Positions 11,952 through 25,440 are shown, counted from the first letter of the stretch. The stretch is 64,000 nt of DNA from Hericium rajendrae (GCA_033439255.1 CM065890.1:1426001-1490000); one strand, 5' to 3'. Translations and numbers: made by a program. The notes: generated from the letters alone by a model not told the origin.

Positions 11952-14926
11952 CGTACTACGCATTCTCTGCTCAGTGTTCACCACTCATCCTTCTTGATGA
12001 TACTTTACATATTTTTGAATGTCCATCCACTTTTTTTCCATGCTTTATCTTGTTTCCTCCATCCTCCATCATATATTACGCATATGTTGTATTCTCACGA
12101 CTTCAGCTGCATTACTGAGTACGATAGCACGGCACTGGTTCCTTTTCATCACTTACGATTCCACCCTCAATGAAAGAATGACTCAATCCATAATCTTGAT
12201 GTCTTCTGGCCCGTTATGCTTTTGAAAGAGCCCACGCGGAAGCTACATGCCGCGAGCTTATACTCACTGCGGAACCCTCGGAAAATTTGGAGTCGTAAAA
12301 GCGTATGAAAAGGAGTGCTTTTCTAATCCTTTTCGGACTCGTGTGAATTGATATCTTCGAGTCTGAATAGGGCTCATATTTTTCACTTATTTACCTGCTT
12401 TGAGCGTAAAAGCCAGTCTCTTTCGACTCCCTCTTTCTATGCAGGAAGAAGAGATATCACGACCTTTGGATATTTCAAAAATGGCATGCAATTGACCCTG
12501 GCCGAATAGTAAAAGTACACGGATTAAATACAAGCGTTCCCGCTCATTGCACGGCCGCCATTGCCACCAATATTCTTCCCGGTGCCCTAGAATCCTGTCA
12601 TCCCTCGAGCCCCAAGCACGGTAGAGATGCGATGCTTCAGGAAACGTCGCATGGTCATAGACACATTAGAGAGACGACAATCGGGAGCCACGCGTTAAGA
12701 GAGGTCCTGCAATTAACTTGAATCAGCGGGGCGGGAGGGTGAGAGAAAGCGAGGCTCACTAATGGGTCAGTTGAGCCGCTCGTAACAATTAGTTGTGGCC
12801 TGTATTCTCGACTTACCATGGCAATGTTGCTCTCTGAGGACTCACCTAAGTAGTACGATGTGATCTACAAGCGGCAAGCACTCGGTGCTCTGGCCGAATG
12901 CACCACACATATTGAGCCACTTACTTTGTTTGTACAGAGTCACAAACTCACCGGCACTCAGTGACGCGGTCGCAGAGAGTACTCGCAAACATTGTGAGCT
13001 TGTGACAAGCTCAGAAGGAAAGACCCTAAGATACCCCGAGGCGCTCATTCGCAGTGCGCACGCACGACACATCTACAAGTTTTCTGATAAGCTGTATGGT
13101 ATCGACCGTGACGAAAGGCGGTCCAAATGCGCCCCGAGAGAGGGAGGATGCAAAAGGGCGGGAGGGGCATGTGGTGGTTCAGAAGGAAGGGGCGAAGGGC
13201 AACGCCGGGGCGTCAAGATGCGACTTGTCGAAAATCTCGTACGATGCCAAGACCTGTGCGCAAGCTCCCGAAGGACCATATTCTCAAGTCGGAAAAGGTG
13301 TATATGTTGGCTTTTGCGAGCGAAAAAGTGGTCAACTTGGATGATATTTCTCGAGCTCACAAAGGGTCGGAAACGTCCGGCTATTCCGACCCGAAAAGGT
13401 CATTATCGGGACGCTATGTCGATGAATATTTTCTGCTCGCTCCTTCGATCTCCAAAGGGTCGGAAAAGGCGCTTCCAAATCATAAAAGGTGAAAGGATTC
13501 AACTCCTTCAGCCCTTTTCGCCTCGAAGAAATTCGGGGGTTCCGCAGTGACTGGCGCTGCCGCCATGACGGGCGCCTGTTGACTGCGGAAGCGCGGATTT
13601 GGAGGAGTCATTTGAGTGGTTCGCTATAAGAACGAAGTCGTCAGTTGTCGCGGCATACTAATAGGCAACTCCTGCAAAGTGACCTTGGTATGTGTTTGAA
13701 ATTGTCCGCCGCCTTTCACGTTCACCATATGTTTTTTGATGTTGCAGCGGGCCGCTGGGGACCGCTCCTTCCGCCGGTATCTCAGCTCTGCAGTGGATTT
13801 GAAAATTCCACCTTCACCTCGCCGTTACGGCGCAGACATCAGGGCCATCGCATGGAGGGAATGGGAGGCCCTCATATCCAGATCAATTAGCCGCCTCGAA
13901 TACTCGTTGGAGTGGTCATTTCAATTTTCTTGCGTTCGAAAATCTTTCGCGACGCGTGGCTGCTGGGTGCAGACTCCCAAGTGCAGCTCAACGTGCAATT
14001 TGGATGTCCTGCGTCATCGTCATCACGGTCCATGATGGCGAAAAGCACTGCGTATCATACGCGGATCTCGTGCGGGAACTATGAAGATGGTCGAAGTGCT
14101 GCGATGGTCGCAGGCTTCCGATCCGCGTGGGGCTTTCACGGCCGCGCCATGGTGACGCTACTATCGAACAAGCCTTTCCTCGAGATCATCTGACCCACGG
14201 CTAGACTTTTTCAACCTATCTCCCATGCTCTTATTGATACCAGATAGCTCATTGGTAGATTTGAGATGGTAGGTGATTCTAGTGATTACCGATGCCCTAT
14301 CGTCGAGACTGACGATCGCGGCACTCCTTCGACAGGCGGAAGCCTTCCAGAAGCACAGACAAGGAGCATCGAGGGGTTGGCATCCTCTTTGAAAGTACGA
14401 TACCCTTCGAGAATGGTCGAGCATTCGACATATTGGGCGACAGGCAGCTTCGCGACAGCTCGTCAGATGCCCGTCAATGCCGCCCTCAGTTTTCTGGACG
14501 CTGCAGTGACCATGCGACTCTCCATTCCTGGTGCCTTTCTGCCATTTGTCGTTGATACTAATGGTGCGTGCGAGTCTCTTCACGTGTGGTAGTTCCCTTA
14601 TCTCTGACCCAGCCCCGGTGCGGCCCTTTCCCATCTCTGAACTTGATGAACGGGAGAAGACTCGGCGGACTCGGCCTGATGCAGTCTCCACCGTGTTTTC
14701 TATTGTCGGGGTTTCCTCGCGTCGATAACGAATCACGCAGGTGGATTATGCCTGGAATGTCTCTATCGTCGCGTGCCTTGTGACAGGACATCACCACTAG
14801 CCTGACGGATGTTTTCTGGAGATTGGGGCACCGCCTAAAAACAGCTCCTCCGTCCTCAGGCTCTTTGAGGCCCTTTGGACCCGCCTTTTCTGGTGAAATC
14901 GCTTCGCTCTGGTTGTTGCCTCTCTT
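11952..14926. other. intergenic region, no recognised gene
   Basis: Three kilobases between the DUF6699 gene and the transporter. Open stretches at 12885-13550 and 13736-14193 show no family features. Around 13270-13490 the word GGGTCGGAAA(A/C)G or a near copy recurs three times, once next to its inverse (TTCCGACCC), possibly a decayed small inverted-repeat element. Nothing stronger is visible. Confidence 0.4.
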
Positions 14927-17900
14927 ATGATGTCCACTCTGCCGGAATTGAAGGAGAAGAGCTCCTCTGAGAAGGTGTCCGACGTTGCCTCTGCGGACGT
15001 CAAGGATGTTTCCTCAGAGGATCTCGAGAAGGAGTCCGACTACGATAAGGAACAGTACCTCGTCAAGGACTTCGCACACGACGTCGCCATCAAGGTGTGT
15101 CTCCTCGATCGCAGCGTCTGGTTAGACCATCTAATGACTCGTGATTGCAGGTGCTGTCGACGCAGGATGACCCCTCGCAGCCAGCTTTCACCTTCCGCTT
15201 TTTGTTCTTGGGCCTCGGTCTGAGTTGCTTCGGAGCCGTCCTGGCCCAGATATACTAGTACGCCCACCTTTTGTTTCGCCGTAGATTCATTCATCCTGTC
15301 CAGTTTTAAGCCACAAACCGTGTCTGTTGCTCGTCTGTTCCTCCTTCTTATTCCTACTTTCTCGGGAACTTCATGGCTTGGGCCATCCGAGGAAGGGTGT
15401 ATTCCGATACCTCAATCCTGGGCCGTTCAACAGTGAGTATCCGACATGAGCTTCGAATAACTGACTAAAAACGATGATCCTCCAGTCAAAGAGGTGTAGT
15501 CAATTATTACCCTATTTTTCAAAACCATCTGAAAGACCCGCCTATAGCACACAGCTCTTCTTATAATGTCAGTCTGATTACAGCTGTATCTGTGGTCATA
15601 TACCATGTCTAATCAACCGTCAACATAGGTGCTCTACTGCCTCTGTCTCATCTCAAGCATCGGAGATCGTTGCAGTCGATGATTTGTACTATAACAACAG
15701 ACTCAATCCCGGTTTGGCTATCTTCACGATTTTGTCGTCCCAGCTGCTTGGATATGGGTTCTCTGGGTATGATTCAATAACTTTCAGAATCCTGGTGCAT
15801 GGTGCTCATACTCCGATCCAGCATCCTGAGAGAATTCCTTGTTTATCCCGACCCAGGTTTGTTTCACGTCTTCATTATCTAATTCGGAACCACTGATAGT
15901 GCCCACATCAGACCTGGTGGCCCACAGTCATCACCTCTGCGAATGTATGCGCATCTTATTTTTCTTTTCCGTTGATAATATATAATTTGTGATGACCAGG
16001 TTTTCCAAGCCCTTCCACTTTGACCGTGCACTATCCAGCAAACGCGTCAAGCTGTTCTGGATCGTTTTCACGTGAGTAACACAGTCAATAAATATCGATT
16101 ATCATATTCTGATGCTTGCGTATGAAAGTGTTGTCGGCGTTTGGGAGATCGTACCGCAATACATGTTTCCGGTGTTGACGTGAGGATAAACATCGCCGAC
16201 TGGCTGAGATTGCTAACGTGGGCCATCCGCCAGCGGTTTCTCGATCTTCTGTCTTGTTGACAATGGCAGACATGACTGGATGAGGAACGTCTTCGGCGGC
16301 GCATCCAACAATGAAGGTATGGACACGATTTGTTGGGAGCGTGGCGCGTCCGTTCAACTTCGTTTACGACAGGGACCGGGCTACTGGCTGCATGCTTTGA
16401 TTGGAACTACATTGGTGGCAGCGTTTGTAGTTCAGAGTCATTCACACATTCAGGTTTGCTGATCGTTCCTTCATAAGGCTTTGTGGACGCCTCTTGTGAC
16501 CCAAATAAACCAAGACATCGGATTGGCTCTGACTTGTGAGTTTTGATCACCCGCTATGGCTCGGTTTGACTCGACAGCCGCTCAACGGAGAGCCAACAGA
16601 TATATTCATGGTGGGACTGTATTATGGTAAGCATTGGGAATCTATCTTAGCGGTTTGATGTTCAATTGTCCTTAGGCAATGTTTGGAAGGCAAAGGTAAC
16701 CAAGTGCAATGATTTCAGCGATGCGCCTGGCTGACTCGAGTTCCAGAACTTCCCCTTCATGAGTCAAGGACTCTTTTACGAAAACGGCACGACTTATGAT
16801 CAAAGTTTGATTCTTACGAATAATATCTTGTGCGTAACATCGTTATGTCGGCCTGGCCTCCACTCTCATTCCTCGTCAGTGACCCAGTGAAGTATGCGGA
16901 ACAAGGGCCTGCGTTCTTTTCTGCGAGTAATGTATGTTCTTCTGAGAAAGTGCGCGAAAACACCAAAGCTAACGCTTCCACCAGGCCTGGTTCCTTCTGG
17001 TATCGAATCTGGCTCTTGGCTCCTGCGTGAATTTTTCCTATTAACGTCTTTTTGGCTGATGCTCACAGAACGTTATTAGCTCGTCCACGTCTTCCTTTGG
17101 CATCGCCATGAAATCTCAGGAGCATTCAGATTCACCCAGTTCCGAAGCGGAGGGAAAGAAATAGATGACCCTCATTATCAGGAGATGAAGAAATACAAGA
17201 CGGTGCCGCACTGGTGGTTTATGGTTATTCTGGCTGGGTCTTTTGCCGCAGCACAGGTGAGAAACGTAGAATTTGGGCTTCTTTCACCCATTGACACGTG
17301 CACCAGGCCACGAACTACAAGGGAGACAGCGGCCTCCCTTGGTGGGCATTGATCGTCCTTTTGATCATGTGCTTCACCCTCACTGTAATCTACGGGTGCG
17401 TTTCTACCATAAATATTCGGATAAAACCTAATTTACCGTTGCATACAGTTACCTCGCTTCTATCACTGGCTTCGACTTGACCTGGTTCGGTTCTGGTTTC
17501 TTCCAAGTAAGTTGGCTCCAGAGATACAGGTATAATTGACCCATTCACGTTGCCATAGATGATCTCAGCATTTATGATTCCTGGAAAACCCGTTGCAAAC
17601 ATGTGAGCAGTCTTCTTACCTTTTCCGAGACATGATTTAATCGTTTTTCCCAGGTACGGCACACTATACGGACAGAACACCATGAACCAGGCAAGCATAG
17701 ATAGAGCATTGCGCCACGGCCAACATACTGATGGCGGTGCTTGTAGTCGTTGACGCTCCTGTCCGATTTCAAGCTTGGTCAATATACGAAGGTTCCTCCA
17801 CGAGGTCAGAGAACAGACCCACTTAGACAAACTCTAACTTCATCGCTATCCTTACAGTGACTTTCTTCGCGCAAATTACGGGCGCTATTGTAGGAGCAAT

Positions 17901-19083
17901 CTTGAACTACGTCATGCTCATCAGTGCGTATAGCGACCATGATCATGCATTTTAACTCTGACTGTTACAAAAACAGATATCATCACCAGTAAGTAAATCG
18001 TCAATCGAATGGTGGGAACAAAGTAAAGAGAAATGTGCAGATAACCGGGCTGCTCTCCTTTCAATCGCTGGGACTCGTCTATGGTCTGGTCAGAACCCGC
18101 AGTCGTACAATTCAAAGTGCGTATTATTGAGATCCTTCCTAGAGACGCTTGATGACGTATGATCTCGCAGCGCCATTTCGTGGGGTGCACTCGGCCCGCA
18201 GATGTTCGGTCGCGGCGGTATCTATTTCATGGTGCCCGTTGCCCTCGCTATTGGGCTCTTCCTCCCCATTCCGTTCTGGCTCCTGCACAAGAAATACCCG
18301 AAGGCAGGCTTCAATTACATCATCATGCCCATCATCACGCAGGTCTGCTTATTCTATTCACTTGAGGACATCAAAACTTCCATGCTGACTTACAGCAAGT
18401 ACTCCGCCTGGCTGACTGTGGGTATCAACACCTCCATCACGTTCTCAGTCCTCCTCGGTCTCTTCTCGCAATAGTACGTAGGATGCTCGTGGAGGTCGAT
18501 GACGCCCATACTAACATCTTCGTCATCACCAAAGCTGGATCCGAACGAGATGGCCTCGCTGGTTCACAAAGGCATGTGACAGCTCTTTTTCGCACATCGT
18601 GCTTTCTGACCATGTTTCTCTTCCAGTATAAGTACGTATCTTTCCCGCTGTTGTTTGCGTTATAGGCTTTGATGCCTCGTGCCAATAAGCTACATCGTGT
18701 CTGGAGCGATCGTGAGTCCAATTGAGCAGTCTGCACACCATCCATGTCTAATTGTCCGTTCAGGACGGTGGTACTCAAGGTTTGAGGATCTGCATCTCCA
18801 CCGTTAAACGAACTCACTAACTCTGTTTCCTGTTGAAAGTCATGATATTCCTTTGGTACGCCTCGTGCCATTTCCCTGAAGATCTTTTCCTGACGTATAT
18901 CCTGTGCACAGTCCTTCGCGGTATTCGGCGCTGCCGGCACGGCACACGACTTCCCCACATGGGTACGTGGCCTGCGGTTTGATTTGTCTGGACTCGCATA
19001 ACTGACGTATTGCGATGCAGTGGGGAAATCCGTCTCTCGACGACGGGTTTTCGGCCGATCGGTGCAAGGCCCCCGCGAATTGA
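14927..19083 (+). CDS. oligopeptide transporter, OPT family, intron-dense
   Basis: Plasma-membrane proton-coupled importer of small peptides or related compounds, by family. The start (MMSTLPELKEKSSS, then an acidic cytoplasmic tail) precedes PAFTFRFLFLGLGLSCFGAV. Typical OPT blocks follow: RYLNPGPFN-IKEH, EIVAVDDLYYNNRLNPGLAI, NVWKAKNFPFMSQGLFYENG, ISWGALGPQMFGRGGIYFMV and WLLHKKYPKAGFNYIIMPII, ending WGNPSLDDGFSADRCKAPAN at 19083. I count about 34 introns of roughly 45-70 nt. Two have GC donors: 17691-17746 (AG|GCAAGC) and 18572-18626. The frame is lost by one base at four places: two losses at about 15350-15400, and one extra C each at about 15847 and 16015. Conserved OPT sequence resumes at once each time, so consensus error is likelier than decay. 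One junction near 18860 also stays one base off. The substrate cannot be told. Confidence 0.85.
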
Positions 19084-22000
19084 GAGGCTGGTCGTCGCGG
19101 CGGAAAGAAGTATTGGGTCCTCGTACAGTTTGTCATGTATGTTTCGGTTTACAGTTGATGTGATATGCTCGAAGACTGCTTGCAAGCAATGCTGCCAGTG
19201 GCATAAGCCTTGCTCGTTCATCCATGGACGTCTCATCCATTTTGTATCTGAAATGGTCTGGCACTGAGACCATCTGCAGTTTTGACGAGACAGAGCCCTT
19301 ACAATATTTCTAGTTCTGCTGAAACTTCGAGATGATGGTTATCGTGACCTCACTCAACCGCCAGTCGACAGTATATACGAAGAGTATGTGACGATCGAGC
19401 GACCGGAAGCTAAATAACGGCATTCGATGTGATTATTCTGTAAGAGGCGTACAAACTTCCCCAACGTACGTCGACCAACGTCATACAGAAGTGTAATGTG
19501 ATGACGGCAAATCTGAAATTTCAGCGCTTGAACAGGACTGGCTTTCCAGTGCGTCATAAGACAACTACAGGTGCCTCACCGTCGTCGATCGTAGCCGCCA
19601 AGAAAGACCATCTTGAGCTGTCAGAAAAGACAAATCCAGACTCCAGACTTCCGAGCTTTGACAGGTGAATCTTCAACGCCCGCTCGCCGATCTGCTCGAC
19701 CACAGACCAAACTGAAACGAACGGGGCTCGCTTCGTCGGGGGGAGATCAAGAGACGCAAGTGCGCCGCGGGTCCGAGCCCCATCACCACGAGTCCGTCGC
19801 AAACCGGAGCCGAATGCCATTCGCCCGGCGCTCGAAAGCCACATTTGGAGGAGCAACAGGCTCTGTAATGTGGGTCGCCGGCTTCTGAGAACGGGACGCC
19901 ACTAAACCTATAGAAACCCACTGGTATCCGATATGTTGCGAGTGAGTAGACTTGTCGAGCTCGACCTGGAGCACGAGACAGGCCAGCAACTCGCTCAGCA
20001 ACAGAAAAGATGCAGCCTCTTGACCCTCGAGAGCGGAATACTCGGCCCGTGCACCCGGAGTACTGCCTGGGGAAGAGGTCAAGGTGACACAAGTTCGATA
20101 GCAGATTGCTGGCTAGAAAGACGGCTAGAGAGATATGCTATCTGTGGAAACCTGTGGAGAGAGAATTAAGGTTGACCGAGCTAGAACCAAGATATGTACC
20201 AAGTTCATCCATCAGTGGGCCACGGAACGCCAAATGAGCCGCATGGGTCTCATCGAAGGCCTCGTAGCGCGATAGCGGCAAGGTAGCCATACCAACAAAT
20301 CATGGTGCCAGTGAATACAGGTGAGGGCATAGCAAGATCGCCGCCATCACAAGGACGTCCGGCAAATATCTGAGAATGTAAACACCGCGTCCAGATGGTT
20401 AGACGGGTCGTTCCGCAGGCGTGCTCGCCTATTCCATGAGCAGATCATGGAAAGTCGATGGACTGTCGACGGATGATTGTAGAGAAAGAAGCGCATCATG
20501 GACGACGGATGGGCCATGGAAACTGGATCAGCGGGAGGCAGCCACCTCGGCGGCAAACGGAAGGATGCACGTTCATGGAGCGGAATGACACGGAGACGTT
20601 TTTAACAATTTCCAAGGCGCGAGCGCGGACCTCCGTTGCTGCAAGATTACAGGAACACGCATCCGGGATGTCATATGTGTGAGACTGCCATCCGAACCGA
20701 GCGCTTGGACACACGCAGGAACTCGATGATGAAAACGTGCAGTTGCAGTTGACACATAACCACGTCACGAGGAGACATGGCAGACTTCGCAAGGCTCGCG
20801 GTGGACGACATGCTGCTGCAATCGACATCTATAGGCCGTAGCGGGCTTTGCGGACAGCGATTATGGTGCATATGAGGAACATGTGTATCAGACTTTCGTA
20901 ACGCCGTGCGGGCGGAAGACACGCGTCTACCGCGTTGTGGCGCTCATCGTGGTAGACTTCTGTGGTACTGAACCCAGGATGTCAAGCCCGCATCATATCA
21001 TGCAGGATAAAAACAGGGACGTAGACCTTCTGAAACGGACGAGAACCTCGAGGCGTTGATGAGATGAAGACGACCTTGATAGACGCGCGGTCCAAACCAA
21101 GGCGGCGGTCATCGCAGACGATGCATGGCGCCAATCGGCCTTCTGTTCGTCTCAGGCTGGGTCAAGGGCTCGTGAGAGGCCCAAACTGACTGCATGAAGA
21201 AGCGGCAAAAGGACGGCGAATGGTGAAGTCCATATAACGCCGGAGCGCCCGCCGACTTGCCATAGCGCCGTTAAAAGCCCTCAGGGTTCGAAGCACCCAG
21301 CGCCAAAATCAGATGCGAGCGGACGCTATGCGCAAGGATACCCAATCTGCAGCGCTCCTGGGGTTGCTAGCCACCAAGACGAATGGGCCCGACGGCGGCC
21401 CAAGAAATGGAAGGCAAGTTGTCTCCGAGGTGATGCTGGGTCGGAAGTGATGAGGGTCCTTGCGCAATCGAACTGCCGGACTCGGAGGATGGGGCGAGTT
21501 GGCAAGGGCCGAATCGCGACAAGTCCTAAACCAGCTGTACAGTCATGTGCGTGGGGCGCGCATGTGGGGGGAAACAAATGCAGTAGAGGATGTGCCGAGA
21601 TGCGGGGAGAGATGTTCTGGCCACGAGGTGAATTCAGTACATGCACAATAGGACATGGAGATGCCTTACAGCCAAGTTGTAGATCAGTCTCGACCAGGAC
21701 GAGTATGGGAATCGGAACATCAGTTCATGTCTCGAAAATGATGCCCGGAGAAAGCGAAATCACGTCCACGAGATATGTATAGGGCCCGTACGCTGAGCAG
21801 ACGAGATGATACAGACCTAGAGAAGCCGAGCTGACAAGCAAACTCTGCAGGCACCATGATCCGTGGCATCACATGAGCCCGCAATTAGCGGTAGACCGAG
21901 GATAAGGCACTCTATAATCGAGCGGAAGGTCCATGGAGGACCCTTCGGGCGTGCTGGCGTACTGGCATTGCCTAGTTTGCAAAGGAAAGCCACACGCGAA

Positions 22001-23055
22001 AGGAGGGCTTGCTTCTGTAGATCTTTCTCTAGGACTCTCCTTCGGATTCTGTGAACCTTTGATGAGGGTCACTGAATGAGATGCACGATGCCAGAATCCC
22101 GAATGATATCTTGCTGATGGCGGCGAGTCGAAATGGCGACACGACGTCTGTAAACGAGATGTCATAGAAGAGCTGTAATTGGCCGTCTCCACTGTACCTG
22201 AGATCCAGGATCGTGCGCAGCAGGTGGAAAGACGGTTCTCGCACGTTCGCATTGGGCGAGCAATGGGGATTTGGTATGTGGGAGAAGTGTAATCCAGGGA
22301 GAGGTAACCACAACCACGCGGGGCGGACCGGTGACGTGCTCAGTCAGTTGTACAGCCTCTGAGCACCGTGGGCGCAAAAAAAATAGAGATATACACAGCT
22401 GGAGGATCTGAGAGGCCAGCAGGGATCAGCGGATGGAAACGCGCAGCGGCAAGGAAGGTAACGACGTAGACCTGAACACTGCGTGAATCCCATGTAAACG
22501 CCGTGTCCGATGGGAAATGGCGAATGAAAGACCTGATACATGACATAGACAGGTCTGCGGCCTGTTTCATTTCCACTTTCGACGCGATCTTGCCATGCGC
22601 ATGGGGTTGAAGATCTGGAGGCGCTGGAGCGGGTCCGACGGGCGTCCTGCGCATCTGCAAAATTGCTCGACAATGCTGGTCGATAACATCACTCTTCACA
22701 AAATCAAATACTGTAGAAAGCTAGTGCAAGAGGCGATGAGGCGCAAAGGGAGAGATAGCCCGCAGAGGCAACGCAGAGAAGGAAGACAAAGTCCGCGCCA
22801 GTGTGAGCCGGCAAATGCCGGGGGACCGGTTTCCTGACCAGTACAGGTGGCGACTTCGCCTCACGGAAAACACGTTGCCGTGGATAACACAGCGGGACAC
22901 ACTCGAGTTTGCTACAGATGGTGAGCTTGATGAACGATTACGGGTCCGATTTGGGATCTGTCGAAAGGAACGTCATTTCGAGCCGAACCAGACGCTTACA
23001 GACGCCAGCTGTGCCCAGAGTTCGCCAGAGTCACCGCCGCCCCGGCTTCTAATGC
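19084..23055. other. large gap; possible unresolved minus-strand gene at about 19550-22850
   Basis: No gene could be modelled. The first ~450 bases are presumably the 3' flank of the transporter. From about 22850 down to 19550 the minus strand shows runs of reasonable amino-acid composition that change frame repeatedly: VYVVTFLAAARFHPLIPAGL near 22450, ASLGLYHLVCSAYGPYTYLV near 21800 and EYSALEGQEAASFLLLSELL near 20000. This suggests a decayed or frameshifted multi-exon gene, but I recognise no family. Confidence 0.3.
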
Positions 23056-23061
23056 TATAAA
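23056..23061 (+). promoter_or_regulatory. TATA-like box of the Ser/His/Pro-rich gene
   Basis: TATAAA in the context GCTATAAAGG, 130 bp upstream of the predicted start codon at 23191, followed by a pyrimidine-rich leader. Confidence 0.45.
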
Positions 23062-23190
23062 GGTTCCCGCAGCCATTGGCTCGCCTTTCTTCTCCCCTTC
23101 TTCGCGCATATCCTCTGACAAACCCTCTCAGGTCCTCGCTTTGTTCTCTGCGCGACTTGCATCGTCTGACCAGGCCAGTTTTATGCACAG

Positions 23191-25078
23191 ATGACCGAGT
23201 ATACGACCTCTCCCGAGGCCGTCGCCCAATGGATGTCCTCGCGGGCACGCACCGCGCATTGGGTGACAAAGCACTATAATGAGCCCACCCACTTCATCTC
23301 GCCATCTGTCGCACCGTCTCTGGTGAGCGACAACGATGACGGCCTCTCTAGCCCCACCGACTCTGATGCGGAGAGCAGCCATTCGCTGCCTCCACGCATG
23401 ATGTTACGTTATCCGGACGGACGAGATGTGCCTATCTCGCCGACGCATCCATACGGCGAAAACATGATGCCGATGCCGATGCAGACGAAGGAGGTCAGAC
23501 CGGGCGATGGTCCATACGGCGCGGATCCATGGGCCACGCAATACAGCGGGCATGCGCCACAAGCGCATCATGGTAGGGCGAGAGCAGCTACACACCCAAA
23601 TGCCGTCGCGTACCAGTCGCCTCCCCATCCGCCATCTCAGCCGTACACGCATCCGTACATGCACTCCCAACCTCCAGGGAGCGCGATCATCGTCCCGCCC
23701 CCTCCCCAGCTACATCTTACTCCACATCCCTCAGCTGCTGCACCTGAAATTATTCAAATCCACCCCTCCCCGACTACGCCGCATTCGACCCATTCACACC
23801 AGTCGCATGCTTCACACCATTCCCACCTTCATTCCGGCTCACGGTCTAACCGCTCCAAATCCCTTCGCTCGAACCACTCACAGCGTTCTCGCCACACGCC
23901 ATTGCAGATGATCTACGCGCCGCCGGTACCAGCAGAAGACACTATGCCAACGCCGCCGTCCCATTCGCAGAGTTCGCAGTCGAAGGGCATCGTGTCTCCA
24001 TCACCGATACACGCCTTCACGACGCAGACGGCACCCGTGGCGGAAATCGAGGCGAGACTCGATGAGGCCATCCCTATCAGCGCTACGCCAGAGCCGCTTC
24101 CGCAGCACCGCTCACGCGCGAACTCATCACACCATTCTTACTCACATTCCTATCCTCCGCCAGCACCCTCGTCCCGGCACCACAGCTCCGGCTCCCACAC
24201 ACGCTCACGCTCCGGGTCGAGCTCGCAGCAGCCGTCACCTGCCTACCCCAGCACCTCCTCCCGCCACCGGCACCAGCCGCCCTCCATCGTCTACGCACCA
24301 TCAAATCACATGTCCGAGACTGCGTCCTACAGCTACAACCCACCTGTCATCACTTCCCGCCGGCCCTCCCATTCCCGCGATTCACCCGCGCCACATCCGC
24401 ACGCCCCATCCATGCAACGCACCGCGTCGCAGCACCCCTCGCAAGCATCGCAACATCCCTCGCAAGCGCCCCCGCAACCCAGACGCGAACACAGCACCGA
24501 CGCCCCGCGCTCACACTCCCACCACCGCGCCACGCGCACGCTCGCCGCCTCCTACTCCGACCCGACGCCGCTCTCCCAGCCACGCCAACCGTACGCCAAC
24601 CGCGGGCGCCTCCACGAGGACTTTTCGCGCACGCCTTCCCCGCGCCATCGCTATGGCCAGGCCCGGTACGACGACCGCGACGATGTCGAGAGCCACAGCT
24701 CCGCGAGCACGTACTACGTGATCCCGAGCCCCGGGCAGAAGGTCAAGGTCCTGGTCAGTCCCCGCCCCGCGTACGCCTACCTCTACACGCACTGAACGAA
24801 CGCACGCACAGGGCGCGCACTCCAACCTCTCGAGCCTCGCGTCGTCGCTGTACCGCCCCCGCCCACGCGCGCAGGAGCCCGAGCTTGGGCCGCCGGGGCA
24901 TGCGCCGACGCCGACGCAGGTGCAGCAGGCGCAGCAGAAGCGGCCGTTCTTCCAGAGACTGCTGCCGCGTTTCTCGCGAGGCGCGCATGGCGTCGAGCCA
25001 CAGCAGGAGAGCGTGGATTCGGGGTCATGGGGGCGAGAAGGCGGGCGGCGGATGATGCAGCGGTATGGGGAGCGGTGA
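23191..25078 (+). CDS. Ser/His/Pro-rich low-complexity protein, function unknown
   Basis: Two exons: 23191-24753 (521 codons) and 24812-25078, joined in phase by a 58-nt GT-AG intron, giving 609 residues. The N terminus (MTEYTTSPEAVAQWMSSRAR) is folded-looking. Most of the rest is a disordered stretch dominated by Ser, His, Pro, Arg and Gln, with repeats such as HPSQASQHPSQAPPQ. Near the end of exon 1 lies YYVIPSPGQKVKVL and near the end of exon 2 KRPFFQRLLPRF. I recall this pair from uncharacterised basidiomycete proteins, so a short conserved module may span the intron. There is no signal peptide or membrane segment. The 3' flank starting at the stop codon is duplicated at 27518. The absence of frameshifts over 1.8 kb supports it as a live gene. 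Confidence 0.72.
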
Positions 25079-25440
25079 CCGTGAGTCGTCCTTTTGGAGG
25101 ACGGCCTCGCATTCGTTTTTGTGTTTCTTTGTTCCGAGTCTGGAAGGATAATGGACCTGCTGTTCTCTTTCTGCTTAGTGTCTTCGATTGTCCGGTTATC
25201 TGATCTCTCACTCTTTCAGCCTGTTCTCGTGCTTCTCGACCATTTTACTGACCCTTTGTCCAAAAAATGCAGACGCGGCATGGCAGTTTAGATTACTCTT
25301 TCGTCGTGGTCTTGCCTCTGTTTCCTCTCTTTCGCATGGACTTATAGCATAGGCCCTTACCTTACACATATAACCTAGTCTTAGATATACCCCATGTATG
25401 TTGTACGAACGAGACGACGCGCAATGAATCAGAATCAATG
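25075..25440 (+). repeat. direct repeat copy 1 (3' flank of the preceding gene)
   Basis: Begins at the stop codon with GGTGACCGTGAGTCGTCCTT and shares ordered blocks with 27515-27850: TTTCTTTGTTCCGAGT, AAGGATAA.GGACC, GCATGGACT.(T)AGCATAGGC, TATACCCCA.TGTAT and TCAGAAT. The copies are clearly homologous but diverged by substitutions and indels. Confidence 0.7.

Noticed and set aside
18472-18474. TAG as a premature stop in the OPT gene
   Set aside because: The donor GTACGT inside it, spliced to an acceptor before CTGGATCCG, gives a tyrosine codon and the expected family sequence.
24062-24721. Open frame overlapping the Ser/His/Pro-rich gene
   Set aside because: Shadow frame of a low-complexity coding exon.
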